A stretch of 64,000 nucleotides of DNA, from positions 88,590 to 152,589 of IMG/VR virus record IMGVR_UViG_3300037258_000282; one strand, 5' to 3'. Each line of letters starts with the position of its first letter. Positions within the stretch are counted from its first letter, which is position 1. Positions 34,438 through 43,456 of the stretch are shown piece after piece. Below the pieces are notes generated by a model, which was not told where the DNA came from, made no database searches, and worked only from the letters and a program-made list of their open reading frames with translations. The stretch is from a virus. The position numbers were made by a program, and so were the translations under genes.

Positions 34438-35330
34438 TACACCACCGGAGTGTTAGACTGAAGTAGACCCTTCACCATAGTCACGAAGTTACTCAGGTAC
34501 TGCGGTTGAAGTACGTTTATGATCTTGTTACCCTCGTTCTTAGCGTTTTCCCAATCATAATAAGTAAGTGGAGCCCAGTATGCCTGCGTATCCTCAGGTA
34601 TGTTGTTGGATACTATAGCGAAGCTGGTAGTAGTGACGCTAACTCCACTCTGAAGGCCGGTAACAGTCGATCCATTCGCTACGGAAAAGCCATTAGAAGA
34701 TCCATATGGAAATTGTATGTGCTGAAGTATTAGAAAAGTTGGATCTGACTGCAGCACCTGGGCGTTTAAGTTTCCGGAAACCTGCGATATGTTCACTACC
34801 TCGTCAAAGATGAACTTAGCGGTATCTCCATTCACTCCTACGTTTATCACAAAATTGGTAGTCGTAGTCCAGTCAGTGTTGGCTCTCGAATAGCTACTTG
34901 GATTAGCCGAGGTAGTGTAGTTAGGCTGCCAGTAACTCTGCTGATTCGCCGTCAGCGCCTCGTATCCAGCTGGAGTTATCGTACTCTGATCCAACCAGTT
35001 GTTTATAAAGTACTTTATTCTCTGCTGCGCGATTGGAACAGAGCCATACTTGTCAATAATGAACGAGTTGAACTGGTCGGTGGATAGATACCAATCAAAA
35101 TATGGATCAATTATACCATTGCAGAGATATAAGACCCAAGACGCGTACGGATCTCCATATGCCGCATACGCGATGTTGTCTGGTCTGATTCCCTCGTTGA
35201 GCGTCAGCGGGTAGTAGAGGAAGGGGTTGCTGGTAGTCGTATTAGACACCACTACTCTCTCAGTTATATCTACCGCGACGCTATTAGAATATACGGTGTT
35301 GGAAAAGTTGGTAAAGTACGTAAGGGCCAC
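34437..35330 (-). CDS. 53: Baseplate wedge protein (gp53-like)
   Basis: gp53 holds the inner baseplate ring together. In this 297-residue protein (T4: 196) the first 110 residues carry the family pattern: FLYYPLTLNEGIRPDNIAYA, YGDPYASWVLYLCNGIIDPY, FDWYLSTDQFNSFIIDKYGS and AQQRIKYFINNW. The C-terminus NEGNKIINVLQPQYLSNF is also typical. It overlaps the hub gene by one base. Confidence 0.93.
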   Translation of the reverse strand: MALTYFTNFSNTVYSNSVAVDITERVVVSNTTTSNPFLYYPLTLNEGIRPDNIAYAAYGDPYASWVLYLCNGIIDPYFDWYLSTDQFNSFIIDKYGSVPIAQQRIKYFINNWLDQSTITPAGYEALTANQQSYWQPNYTTSANPSSYSRANTDWTTTTNFVINVGVNGDTAKFIFDEVVNISQVSGNLNAQVLQSDPTFLILQHIQFPYGSSNGFSVANGSTVTGLQSGVSVTTTSFAIVSNNIPEDTQAYWAPLTYYDWENAKNEGNKIINVLQPQYLSNFVTMVKGLLQSNTPVV

Positions 35331-36260
35331 TCACTGTCCCCCTGCGAACGTAGTTGGAGAGGATCCGATGTTCAAAAATGAGTTGAGTATGCTCTTAACT
35401 CCAGAAGTTATCGTATTCTGAAGCTGCTCTATAGTGATATTGTTTACGGTAGTTCCAGTAAAGTCTGAATTAAGCCAGAATTCTACTTCCATCAGTGATA
35501 TCCTGATCTCGGCCATAGTCGGCCCCTTCGTCGATCCAAAGAATGACGGCTGTCCCGCGGGAGTCCAATTGACTGAGAATGATTCTATTACGGCTGGCTT
35601 GAATATATACGTAAAGTTATTAGGATCATTGTTGGACACGACTATTAGCACGAGGCTTGGATAGGTCAGGAGCAGTCCTCCTGTAGCCGTTCCAGGAAGC
35701 TGGTTGGCCTTGAAAGTGTTCGCTATCGAGTTAAGAATCTGAGTCTCTCCAGGACTTACTGGAGTTAGCTGCCATGCAAACGAGTGCTTCTTAAATGATG
35801 GGGCCTCAAACATCACAGTCATAAATGGGTTTAGAGTCGCACCGAGAGCCTGAAGTGGATACTTTCCCAGGTTGGCAACGTCTGCCCCACCGAACTTATT
35901 AGCTAGCTTACCAACGACAGATCCTCCTAGTGCCGCCGCAGCTCCGCCTATGGGATTACTGCTCCCAACTTGATTCATAGACATACCTATGGCTAGACCC
36001 ATCTCAGTGGCGTTGAACCTCACGTCCTGTTGATCTACCATATTATTAGGAAGTGGAAGTCTTATAGTACCTAAGTCAGTGAGATTGACGTTGTTGTTGA
36101 ACGTTACGGGAGTGTACTGATAGAATGAAAATGACATCCAGTATGGAAACGCGGACGAGCTTCCCAGATCGGATGGGAAGTTAAGCCCTCCGGTCGGGGA
36201 TAAGTTAGCGTTGTTATTGAATACTGCGGTCAGATTAACTGCCGAAGCTGGAGTCGCCAT
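35331..36260 (-). CDS. 48: Baseplate-tail tube junction protein (gp48-like)
   Basis: This 309-residue protein contains PYWMSFSFYQYTPVTFNN, RLPLPNNMVDQQDVRFNATE, KKHSFAWQLTPVSPGETQIL and IESFSVNWTPAGQPSFF, the pattern of the gp48 cap on which tube assembly starts. ATG 36260 is chosen: AAGGAT lies 5 bases upstream and the late promoter at 36293 is then correctly placed. Upstream ATGs (36374, 36290) would extend across that promoter and into the divergent gene. It begins the minus-strand baseplate operon. Confidence 0.87.
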   Translation of the reverse strand: MATPASAVNLTAVFNNNANLSPTGGLNFPSDLGSSSAFPYWMSFSFYQYTPVTFNNNVNLTDLGTIRLPLPNNMVDQQDVRFNATEMGLAIGMSMNQVGSSNPIGGAAAALGGSVVGKLANKFGGADVANLGKYPLQALGATLNPFMTVMFEAPSFKKHSFAWQLTPVSPGETQILNSIANTFKANQLPGTATGGLLLTYPSLVLIVVSNNDPNNFTYIFKPAVIESFSVNWTPAGQPSFFGSTKGPTMAEIRISLMEVEFWLNSDFTGTTVNNITIEQLQNTITSGVKSILNSFLNIGSSPTTFAGGQ

Positions 36261-36278
36261 TGGTATCCTTGAGTTTCC

Positions 36279-36286
36279 TATAAATA
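36279..36286 (+). promoter_or_regulatory. Late promoter, plus strand (head completion/tail chaperone operon)
   Basis: Exact TATAAATA on the plus strand, 32 bases before the ATG at 36319. It is back to back with the minus-strand element at 36293. Confidence 0.75.
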
Positions 36287-36292
36287 CCATAT

Positions 36293-36300
36293 TATTTATC
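36293..36300 (-). promoter_or_regulatory. Late promoter, minus strand (baseplate operon)
   Basis: GATAAATA on the minus strand, 32 bases upstream of the gene 48 ATG. The two elements of this divergent pair cross, so each polymerase starts within the leader of the other operon. Confidence 0.6.
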
Positions 36301-36318
36301 AAGAATCTGGAAGAGTAG

Positions 36319-36759
36319 ATGCAGGGGCGTTTTAAGTTAAAGCACCCAGAAAAATATAAGGGAAATGCTTCCAACGTAGTGTATCGAAGCAGTTGGGAGC
36401 TGAAAATTATGATTCATCTCGATCATGATACCACTGTATCGAAGTGGAGCTCTGAGGAAAATGTAATAGCATACAGGTCTCCAGTAGACGGTCGACTTCA
36501 CAGGTACTTTGTGGACTTTATGGTTGAAAGAGTAGACTCTTCTGGAAATAGAACTACTACTCTGATAGAGGTCAAACCTGAGAAAGAGACCGTACCTCCT
36601 AAAGTTACTAAGAACAAAAAATCAAGACACTTCATAACTGAGTCTATGACGTATGCCAAAAACTTAGCGAAGTGGGAGGCGGCTAAGAAGTACTGTGAGA
36701 GTCGTGGGTGGAAGTTCGTGATACTAACTGAGCGACATCTGTTCGGAAAGAAGAGCTAG
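36319..36759 (+). CDS. 4: Head completion protein (gp4-like)
   Basis: This 146-residue protein (T4 gp4: 150) has FKLKHPEKYKGNASNVVYRS, SWELKIMIHLDHDTTVSKW, YRSPVDGRLHRYFVDFMVER and TLIEVKPEKETVPP, the TnsA-like nuclease fold seen in T4 gp4. It acts on packaged heads before tail joining. The acidic and Lys residues of an endonuclease core (D in YFVDF, E and K in IEVKP) are kept. GGAAGAG precedes the ATG. It opens the plus-strand late operon. Confidence 0.93.
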   Translation: MQGRFKLKHPEKYKGNASNVVYRSSWELKIMIHLDHDTTVSKWSSEENVIAYRSPVDGRLHRYFVDFMVERVDSSGNRTTTLIEVKPEKETVPPKVTKNKKSRHFITESMTYAKNLAKWEAAKKYCESRGWKFVILTERHLFGKKS

Positions 36760-37358
36760 TGGCAGATAATTTTCTTACGACTCTAAAGAAGAGAGCCAGG
36801 GGATTAGTACGAGTAGGCACCAAGAAGGCCTCTGACTGGTTCAGAGAGGCCGTAAAGGCGCTGTCTAAACCATCTGCCAGGCAGCTGATCGACCAGGCTG
36901 GTCCCTTTAAGAGATTCGAGACTCTATCTAAGAACTCGATAGGAAAGATGTATCTCTTTCAATATGATCCCAAACTTAAAGAAGTGTTACCATACTACGA
37001 CATATATCCCCTGATATTTCCGATACAATACTACTCTGATGGCTTCCTAGGAATAAACTTACACTACCTTCCGATAACTCTTCGCATGAAGCTCATGAGA
37101 GAGCTCTACACTATCGCTAACAACAAGAAGTTCGATAAGACTACAAAACTGCAGATCTCATACTCACTGCTGAATGGAGCGGCTAGGTTCTCCTACTTTA
37201 GACCGTGCGTCAAGAGATATCTGTTCAGCCACATCAGGTCGCCGTTCTTGTATATATCACCGGATGAGTGGGATATAGTACTATCTCTGCCGATCCAGAA
37301 GTTCAAGAAGGCCACGGCCGAGAAGGTATGGGAAGACTCGAGGAGGGCCGTTCAGTAA
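36759..37358 (+). CDS. Conserved T4-like structural-region protein
   Basis: This 199-residue basic protein begins with GTG overlapping the gene 4 stop. The centre reads KMYLFQYDPKLKEVLPYYDI, YPLIFPIQYYSDGFLGINLH and YLPITLRMKLMRELY. This pattern occurs next to head or tail completion genes in several T4-like groups. The end (LYISPDEWDIVLSLPIQKF) is also conserved. No enzymatic motif is recognised. A structural or DNA-associated role is likely from basic composition and context. Confidence 0.72.
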   Translation: MADNFLTTLKKRARGLVRVGTKKASDWFREAVKALSKPSARQLIDQAGPFKRFETLSKNSIGKMYLFQYDPKLKEVLPYYDIYPLIFPIQYYSDGFLGINLHYLPITLRMKLMRELYTIANNKKFDKTTKLQISYSLLNGAARFSYFRPCVKRYLFSHIRSPFLYISPDEWDIVLSLPIQKFKKATAEKVWEDSRRAVQ

Positions 37359-38035
37359 TGCCGTTCAACGTAAGCACCTTCAAGCAGAACATATCTACAT
37401 ATGGCATCATTCAAGATAACAAGTATGACTTCAGCGTCAATTTTGGCTTCTCGGGTCCAGTTAGCACCGGATCCGCAGGCCTGCCATCGGCCGCGATCTC
37501 CTCGTCAAAGATTCAGACGTCGGTTGGTCCGGTAACTATGTCCACTCTCGCGGCAGACCTATCAAATAGGTCCATTCTCACCAGTCTTCCATCGTTCATT
37601 CTCAGACCAACGAACGTCAATAGATACGGTCTAGGACTGCTTGAGAGCATGCCGTTCACGGGAATGTACTCTGATCTTCCCGTTACATTTCTCGCTGACT
37701 CAAAGGGCGGCATCTACAACTTCTTCTATAACTGGATGAGCTTTATATTCACCGGAAATGGACAGGCCGCTCCAGATGGAGTGTCGAATCAGATCACCCG
37801 CGGCAACTCATATTATACTATGGAGTACAAGTCGAACTATGCCGCGACCATAACTATTAAGGTCTACGACAACGCGGGAAACGTGTCTATGACTCACAAC
37901 TTCTACAACGCCTTTCCGATATCTCTCAATGAAACTTCAGTTAGCTGGGAATCTACCAACAAGCTCATGAAATTATCTGTTACATTTTCCTATAAAGAAT
38001 GGAAGATGACTAATTCAACACTAACATCACAGTGA
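37358..38035 (+). CDS. Tail tube-like protein (gp54/tube initiator candidate)
   Basis: This 225-residue protein has an N-terminus (MPFNVSTFKQN) mirroring that of the tail tube protein, and a C-terminus (NAFPISLNETSVSWES, then LMKLSVTFSYKEWKM) with the strand order of phage tube folds. It may be the tube initiator (gp54 role) sitting on the gp48 cap. The ATG overlaps the upstream stop as TAATG; earlier ATGs lie inside the preceding gene. Family is fair; assignment to gene 54 is tentative. Confidence 0.75.
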   Translation: MPFNVSTFKQNISTYGIIQDNKYDFSVNFGFSGPVSTGSAGLPSAAISSSKIQTSVGPVTMSTLAADLSNRSILTSLPSFILRPTNVNRYGLGLLESMPFTGMYSDLPVTFLADSKGGIYNFFYNWMSFIFTGNGQAAPDGVSNQITRGNSYYTMEYKSNYAATITIKVYDNAGNVSMTHNFYNAFPISLNETSVSWESTNKLMKLSVTFSYKEWKMTNSTLTSQ

Positions 38036-38042
38036 GGAACTA

Positions 38043-38768
38043 TTGCTACCCAAGATAAACTTTCCTACTATCCTACTGACTATTCCATCGCGGGGAAATA
38101 AGGAAAAAAAGTTCTCGTTCAGACCTATGCTAGTCAGAGAAGAGAAGATCCTACTCATGGCCAAGGAGTCCGAGAGCGATACTGATATTCTTACTGCAGT
38201 GAGGCAGGTAGTTAATAACTGCGCTCTGGATCCTAATTTCGACGTCGATGATCTCGCTCTATTCGAGTTAGACTGGCTGTTCATTAGACTCAGAGCGTTC
38301 TCATCTAGTGACACTATAGAAGTCTCTTATCGAGATAATCAAGAAAATAAAGTCTATGACTTTAAGATTAAGCTCGACGAAGTTCAGATAAAGTTCCCCG
38401 ATGGCGCGCAAGCCGACGTGATAGAGCTCACGAAGACCGCGGGAATTACTCTAAGATATCCATCTGCAAAGTTATATTCAGACTCTAAGTTTCTGAACTC
38501 TCTAGATGGTGAGAAGTCCTTCTTTGACCTCGCGGCGCGATGCATCAAGAGCGTATACGATGGCGACTCAGTCATGTCTGCCTCAGATTTTTCACATGAA
38601 GAACTTATGGAGTTTATAGAGTCTATAGATATAAAGAGCTATAACAAGATACGAGAGTACCTCACTTTGGTACCTTCACTATACCATAGGCTCTCTTATG
38701 TTGACTCTAGTGGACAAGAAAAAGAGATCATCTTGTCTTCGTTATCAGATTTTTTTACGCTGCGCTGA
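38043..38768 (+). CDS. 26: Baseplate hub assembly protein/tail chaperone (gp26-like), zero-frame product
   Basis: This 241-residue protein has a TTG start with GAGGAAC 4 bases upstream. FPTILLTIPSRGNKEKKFSF, PMLVREEKILLMAKESES, TDILTAVRQVVNNCAL and VDDLALFELDWLFIRLRAFS are the gp26/hub-chaperone family signature. Such proteins assist tail assembly and are not in the mature tube. The frame ends just after a run of seven T, where the -1 frame continues as a conserved gp51-like extension (next entry). It lies immediately before the tape-measure-position gene, as tail chaperones do. Confidence 0.88.
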   Translation: MLPKINFPTILLTIPSRGNKEKKFSFRPMLVREEKILLMAKESESDTDILTAVRQVVNNCALDPNFDVDDLALFELDWLFIRLRAFSSSDTIEVSYRDNQENKVYDFKIKLDEVQIKFPDGAQADVIELTKTAGITLRYPSAKLYSDSKFLNSLDGEKSFFDLAARCIKSVYDGDSVMSASDFSHEELMEFIESIDIKSYNKIREYLTLVPSLYHRLSYVDSSGQEKEIILSSLSDFFTLR

Positions 38769-38938
38769 GCTCGGCGTCACTAGAGAGCTATTATAAGACT
38801 TTATTCTCTCTGATGCAGCACCACAAGTGGGGTTCAATCGGAGAGATCGAGAGTATGATATTATTTGAAAGGGATCTTCTAGTAGATATGCTGATACAGT
38901 TTATCAAAGAAAAAGAAAGAGAGTTAGGGGAGCAATAG
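38043..38938 (+). CDS. 51: gp26-51 fusion by -1 ribosomal frameshift
   Basis: The zero frame reads GAT TTT TTT ACG at 38748-38759. Slipping back one base on the T7 run (38750-38756) gives Phe-Phe then TAC and enters an open frame to TAG at 38936. The 60-residue extension reads YAALSSASLESYYKTLFSLM, QHHKWGSIGEIESMILFER and DLLVDMLIQFIKEKEREL, matching the C-terminal part of the gp51/hub-chaperone family. No plausible independent start serves it. This parallels the short/long tail-chaperone pairs of other tailed phages. The frameshift is inferred. Confidence 0.8.
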
Positions 38939-41662
38939 TTGGCGTCACGACGTCCAAAAAGTATACTAAGTTCTATATTTCCAGAACTCACCGAAACCTC
39001 TAAGGAGGTGGCGCGCGAGGGGTTTGGCCATACTGTAGCTTCAGCGATCTTTCCATCTATCAGGTTCCATCGCTCACCCACACGCGCCACAGCGGCTCGC
39101 GAAAAGCCAAAAAAAGTCGTAGATAGAACCAGACAGACCGACGATGAGTTCAAGACGAATATCACGCTAGTAAAGCTAGCCCTAGACTCTATCTCTGCCT
39201 CTCAGAGAGAGGGAGCATTTATACTCAAGCAGGAGTTGAATCTAACAAAGAGGACTAACGCGCTCCTGGAATCTATACTAGCGAAGGGTGGTATTTCATC
39301 TAGTGGTTCTGGTTCTGGTGGAGGAGGCGGTCTACTTAGCGATCTAGGCACAGTAGCGGCTGGTATAGCCGGAGGTCTTGGGACAGTTAAAGGCGGACTA
39401 AAGTACGTCTCCGAAGGTATAACTAACATACTAAAGAAGGTCGGTCCAGCGACTGCCGAAAAAACAGTCGCAGAAGCTGGAGCGGGCGAAGGTTTGCTCG
39501 CGAAGTCCCTGAAGATAGGTAAAGGTATACCTCTTCTAGGCGACGCAATACAGGGAGCTATCTATGGTTACGAATCTGGGTCAGTTGGGGAAGGAATCGC
39601 TGCGGGATTTGGCTCGCTCGGTGGAAGACTCACGGGTGGCGCTGCTGGTTCGGCTGGAGGACCAGTTGGCGCACTTGTCGGTGAAGTCGGAGGCAGCCTC
39701 GCCGGCGCGGCCACGGGAGCAGATGCCTATAAGAAGACGAGGGATAACTATGAGTGGTCGTGGCTGAGGCTTCGCTGGGTACCTAAGAACTCTCCTCCAG
39801 ATCCCATGAGTCAGATACACTCCGGGGAGCACTGGGACTGGCTGAGACTGAGATGGGTTCCAAATGATGGCTCTACGACATTTAACCCTCTGGGAACTGG
39901 GATACCAAGTCAACCTAAGATCGGCCCGTCACTCAACGAAAAGAGCGTCAAGACTAGAGTTACTGATCTTCACTTCACAGCTAGAAAGATCACTCTTAAG
40001 ACCGATAAGTTAGTTCTAAACATCAAGGGTATGGGAAGTTCGACAACTCAGGCTCGAGCAGATTTCAGTACCGGAGGCGCTACTCCAGCATTTGGCGGTG
40101 GGTCTATCGGTACCGGAGGAACGTACGGACCGAGCACTCTAGGTCTCGGTGGTTCTACTAGTCCTATCACTGGAAATCTCTCTGGAGGTGGGACGCCTAG
40201 AGTACAATCTGCTCCAGGAGCTGGAAATACGTCAGTGGCCGGAGGTGGCGTTTCAGCTAAGGTAAGTTCAGCGACCGTAAGTCAGAACAAGCAGTATTTC
40301 CTCGACGCACTCAACAAGGGTGGAATAACCGATCCCCAGATGAGGGCCGCTATGGCGGCTGTAGCGGAAGGAGAGTCTCATTTTGGTCCGCACTCAGAGA
40401 CTGGATATCAGAATACATCTAATGCCCGCATCAGGTCTGTATTTGGAAGCAGGCTTTCAGGATACAGTGACGATCAGATCACTCAGCTAAAGAAAGACCA
40501 GCGAGCTTTTTTCAACGCCGTGTATGGTGGCAGGCTTGGTAATGCCTCAGACGATGGATATCAATATAGGGGGAGGGGATACTTTCAGCTCACCGGAAAG
40601 GGAAACTACGCTAAGTACGGTAAGATGATAGGGGTAGATCTAGTAAACAATCCAGATCTAGCCAACGATCCCCGGATAGCAGCCCGGATAGCGGTAGCAT
40701 ACATGAATGACAGATACGCCTCTGCTCCTGGATCTTCAGTCTATGAGAAGACCGCTCGAGCTGTAGGAAGAGCCGTCGCCTCGACTGAGGCAGTCAAGAT
40801 GGCCGCGTATGGTCGCTACATTAATTCCGGAGAGTTTGCCCCTGGAAAGATCGCTGATCTAAGCTTTGAAAGTAAGAGCCAGGGCGCTACTAGAGTTGGA
40901 AATGGATCAGTAAGCGCGGCGGTCGATTCAGTACTGAAGCTCAAGGGAAAAGACGACGCCCACGACGACGCCCTGCTTAAAAAATATATGTCTGATGGAG
41001 GTGTGGGCATGGATCCGCATGACTTAGCCTGGTGCGCCGCGACTGTAGACTCAGCTCTATCACAGCAGGGAATAAGAATTCCTAGACTTCCTAATGGAAG
41101 ACCAGACTTAATGGCAAGATCGTATGCCAACTGGGGAACCTCCGTAGAACCCAAGAATACTCAAAAGGGAGACGTCCTGGAGTTTAAGGATGGGTCTCAC
41201 GTTGGATTCGCTACGGGAAATACTAGGATAGGTCCCAACGGCCAGCCGCAGGTTGAACTACTGGCTGGAAATGAAAACGCCCACATGCCGGGCCTGCAGG
41301 GACCTGGACGCTCGCAAGTTGGAATGGTTAATACTAGGTTCGTAGACGCAGACCAAGTCAACATCCGAAGAGCGGGTGCTGAAGATCTTCCAACTCAAGA
41401 ACTCTTAGCCGCTGAGAGGCCGGCCCCACCTCCGGCACCAGGTATGTATGAGGATAGAAGTGATAGACTAGTGAAGTCAGCAGAGATTCACGATAAGAGA
41501 AATTCTTCTATACCTAGGGAGGATCTACATGATCGTCACTGGCCTATATCTCCAACTAAGCCGAAGAACCCGCATGATTCTAGTTATTTCGACGTCGCCC
41601 ACTTCTTCCCACACATCTATGACAAGTCCAAGAAAGACTCACCGTCGATTCAGGTAGCATAA
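38939..41662 (+). CDS. Tail protein with GH19 and NlpC/P60-like hydrolase domains (tape-measure position)
   Basis: This 907-residue protein has a TTG start directly after the gp51 stop. Residues 1-115 are polar and end in a coiled coil (FILKQELNLTKRTNALLESI). Residues 120-280 are Gly/Ala-rich with small-residue zippers. Residues about 450-625 form a GH19 lysozyme domain (MAAVAEGESHFGPH, QYRGRGYFQLTGKGNYAKYG). Residues about 650-815 resemble a Cys-amidase/CHAP-like domain (HDLAWCAATVDSALSQQGIR, a conserved WGT and GSHVGFATG). It probably cuts peptidoglycan during DNA entry, replacing the missing gp5 lysozyme. Its N-terminus is paralogous to the next gene. Confidence 0.85.
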   Translation: MASRRPKSILSSIFPELTETSKEVAREGFGHTVASAIFPSIRFHRSPTRATAAREKPKKVVDRTRQTDDEFKTNITLVKLALDSISASQREGAFILKQELNLTKRTNALLESILAKGGISSSGSGSGGGGGLLSDLGTVAAGIAGGLGTVKGGLKYVSEGITNILKKVGPATAEKTVAEAGAGEGLLAKSLKIGKGIPLLGDAIQGAIYGYESGSVGEGIAAGFGSLGGRLTGGAAGSAGGPVGALVGEVGGSLAGAATGADAYKKTRDNYEWSWLRLRWVPKNSPPDPMSQIHSGEHWDWLRLRWVPNDGSTTFNPLGTGIPSQPKIGPSLNEKSVKTRVTDLHFTARKITLKTDKLVLNIKGMGSSTTQARADFSTGGATPAFGGGSIGTGGTYGPSTLGLGGSTSPITGNLSGGGTPRVQSAPGAGNTSVAGGGVSAKVSSATVSQNKQYFLDALNKGGITDPQMRAAMAAVAEGESHFGPHSETGYQNTSNARIRSVFGSRLSGYSDDQITQLKKDQRAFFNAVYGGRLGNASDDGYQYRGRGYFQLTGKGNYAKYGKMIGVDLVNNPDLANDPRIAARIAVAYMNDRYASAPGSSVYEKTARAVGRAVASTEAVKMAAYGRYINSGEFAPGKIADLSFESKSQGATRVGNGSVSAAVDSVLKLKGKDDAHDDALLKKYMSDGGVGMDPHDLAWCAATVDSALSQQGIRIPRLPNGRPDLMARSYANWGTSVEPKNTQKGDVLEFKDGSHVGFATGNTRIGPNGQPQVELLAGNENAHMPGLQGPGRSQVGMVNTRFVDADQVNIRRAGAEDLPTQELLAAERPAPPPAPGMYEDRSDRLVKSAEIHDKRNSSIPREDLHDRHWPISPTKPKNPHDSSYFDVAHFFPHIYDKSKKDSPSIQVA

Positions 41663-41663
41663 T

Positions 41664-43154
41664 ATGGTATCACTATCTGATATAGGTAGATCTATAGGAT
41701 CTGGAGCCGCGAGAATCACGTCGGCTGGGGCTCGCGCGCTATTTCCATCTATGTTTGGTAGATCTCCACTAGACGCCGCTGACATTAGTCAGGAAGATCC
41801 AAAAGAAAGTGATGACGCGCCGAAGAAGGGATCGATCGTATCAAAGATCGACAGATTATCGGCCTCGACTCTTCAGACTAACTATATACTGAAAAAACAA
41901 CTAGACCTTATAGGAAAGCAGAACCAGATACTCTCGGTCATCAGAGCAAATTCAGGATCTGGATCGGGACTCGGGTGGTTGAACAGTATTCTAGCTATGG
42001 CCGTCGGCATAGGAACGGCCTTCGGAGGAAAGTATATATTTGATAAGCTATCTGGTAAAGTCGTCGACGCGTCCCCCAAGAAGCGTGAGATAAGACAGGA
42101 GAAGTCTTATACTTCAGTGCCGCCCGCGGCGCGCCAGCATACTCCCACACAGACACCGATGGAGAGGATGCCGAGCAGTCCAGAGCCGACGACATCTGTT
42201 CCAGAGACTCACACTAGAGTCGTTAACTCTACAGATCAAGTGGGAAATAGCGACAAGAGCCTAAACTTCAGCGCAGACACGATAACCCTCGATGCTAAGG
42301 ATGAGTTCGATCTTGAGGTAGGCGACGTTGAGCTCGCGAACAACGCTACGCCGATCTCAACTCAAGTGTCTAGGTTTGTCGCGCCAGCGACTCCAGCGAC
42401 TCCAGCGCCGGCGACGCCATCTAAGAGTACTCAGCCAACTTTACAAGAAAAGCCTGCCCCATCAGCGCCGGCTTCACCACCAGACGCGTCAGAGAAAAAG
42501 GCGGCGACTCAGCAGAAGAATCTTCCTAGTTCAAGTGATGTTACCAGTCCCGAGAGCTCATCTCTATGGCAGCCGCAGGCCAGCGGAGGACCCTCTCCTG
42601 GACCATCACCAGCTCCCTCTGGGGCACCCTCTAGAGGAATAACACCACCTCCAAACGATGCTCCCCAGAAGGCTCCCGCTATCGTTCAGAAAGGAACTCC
42701 TTCTGTTTCCCCACAGACTGCCACTCCGGCGATCGACTCAGGTCAGTCGACTCCTCTCGTTCCCAACTCGCAGTCTCGAATCCAGCGATCTCCGGAAGTA
42801 GTTCCAGCTCCTCCCATGGAAGGGGCTCAACAGCAGAGATCTACTCATCACCTGCAGATGCCTCCGCGGGCCAGATTCAATTTATATTCTCCCATGGCCG
42901 ATAGACCAGTAGCGCCAGATCTCAGAGAGATCGACCAACCAAATGCCGATATAGTTCAGAGAGTAAGACCCTCTCCGCCACCTATATTCTTAAAGAAAAG
43001 AGAGAGCGCGAGAGAGAAAGATAGAGCTAGAGAGATCTCTAGTCCCACAAGCGAACATAAGTACACCCAGATGGTGGCTAAGATGAATGAGAGTAAGAGA
43101 GATAAGACTATGAATCCTAACTCACACGCGCTGCTGGATGCGCTGGTGACATGA
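41664..43154 (+). CDS. Pro-rich tail protein sharing N-terminus with the hydrolase gene
   Basis: This 496-residue protein has an N-terminal segment (ARALFPSMFGRSPLDAADIS; LSASTLQTNYILKKQLDL) that parallels the gene at 38939 (SAIFPSIRFHRSPTRA; SISASQREGAFILKQELNL). A Gly-rich hydrophobic stretch LGWLNSILAMAVGIGTAFGG lies near residues 94-113. From about 140 to 430 it is Pro/Ala/Ser/Thr-rich and probably extended. Charged residues end it. An elongated lumen or tape-measure-like protein fits; there is no catalytic motif. It overlaps the holin by 4 bases. Confidence 0.68.
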   Translation: MVSLSDIGRSIGSGAARITSAGARALFPSMFGRSPLDAADISQEDPKESDDAPKKGSIVSKIDRLSASTLQTNYILKKQLDLIGKQNQILSVIRANSGSGSGLGWLNSILAMAVGIGTAFGGKYIFDKLSGKVVDASPKKREIRQEKSYTSVPPAARQHTPTQTPMERMPSSPEPTTSVPETHTRVVNSTDQVGNSDKSLNFSADTITLDAKDEFDLEVGDVELANNATPISTQVSRFVAPATPATPAPATPSKSTQPTLQEKPAPSAPASPPDASEKKAATQQKNLPSSSDVTSPESSSLWQPQASGGPSPGPSPAPSGAPSRGITPPPNDAPQKAPAIVQKGTPSVSPQTATPAIDSGQSTPLVPNSQSRIQRSPEVVPAPPMEGAQQQRSTHHLQMPPRARFNLYSPMADRPVAPDLREIDQPNADIVQRVRPSPPPIFLKKRESAREKDRAREISSPTSEHKYTQMVAKMNESKRDKTMNPNSHALLDALVT

Positions 43155-43456
43155 GCGATCAAGATACTAAGCCATCCACTCGCGATAGTTCTTCCGTCAA
43201 TGTAGACGATCAAAGTTGGTTCAAGAACCACTGGCGTCCGGCTATGGCGTGGCTCTATATGCTCATATGCCTCAACGACTTCGTGATATTTCCGTGGGTC
43301 TCTATGCTGATACCCGTGTTCGTGAAGGGAGCCGTATACATACCATGGATGCCGGTTACGCTCCATGAGGGTGGATTCATCCACATAACCTTTGGGGCTA
43401 TCCTAGGAATTACGGCGTGGACGAAGGGACAAGTTGAGAGAATAAACGCTAGTTAA
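43151..43456 (+). CDS. Holin (3-TM, gene transfer agent type)
   Basis: In this 101-residue protein RPAMAWLYMLICLNDFVIFP, WVSMLIPVFVKGAVYIPWMP and GGFIHITFGAILGITAWTKG give two to three membrane helices. The RPxxAWxY / DFxxxP / GGxxHxxFGAIxGxxAW arrangement is that of the holin family of alphaproteobacterial gene transfer agents. It would permeabilise the inner membrane and release the GH19 endolysin. The start overlaps the upstream gene as ATGA. Confidence 0.85.
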   Translation: MSDQDTKPSTRDSSSVNVDDQSWFKNHWRPAMAWLYMLICLNDFVIFPWVSMLIPVFVKGAVYIPWMPVTLHEGGFIHITFGAILGITAWTKGQVERINAS

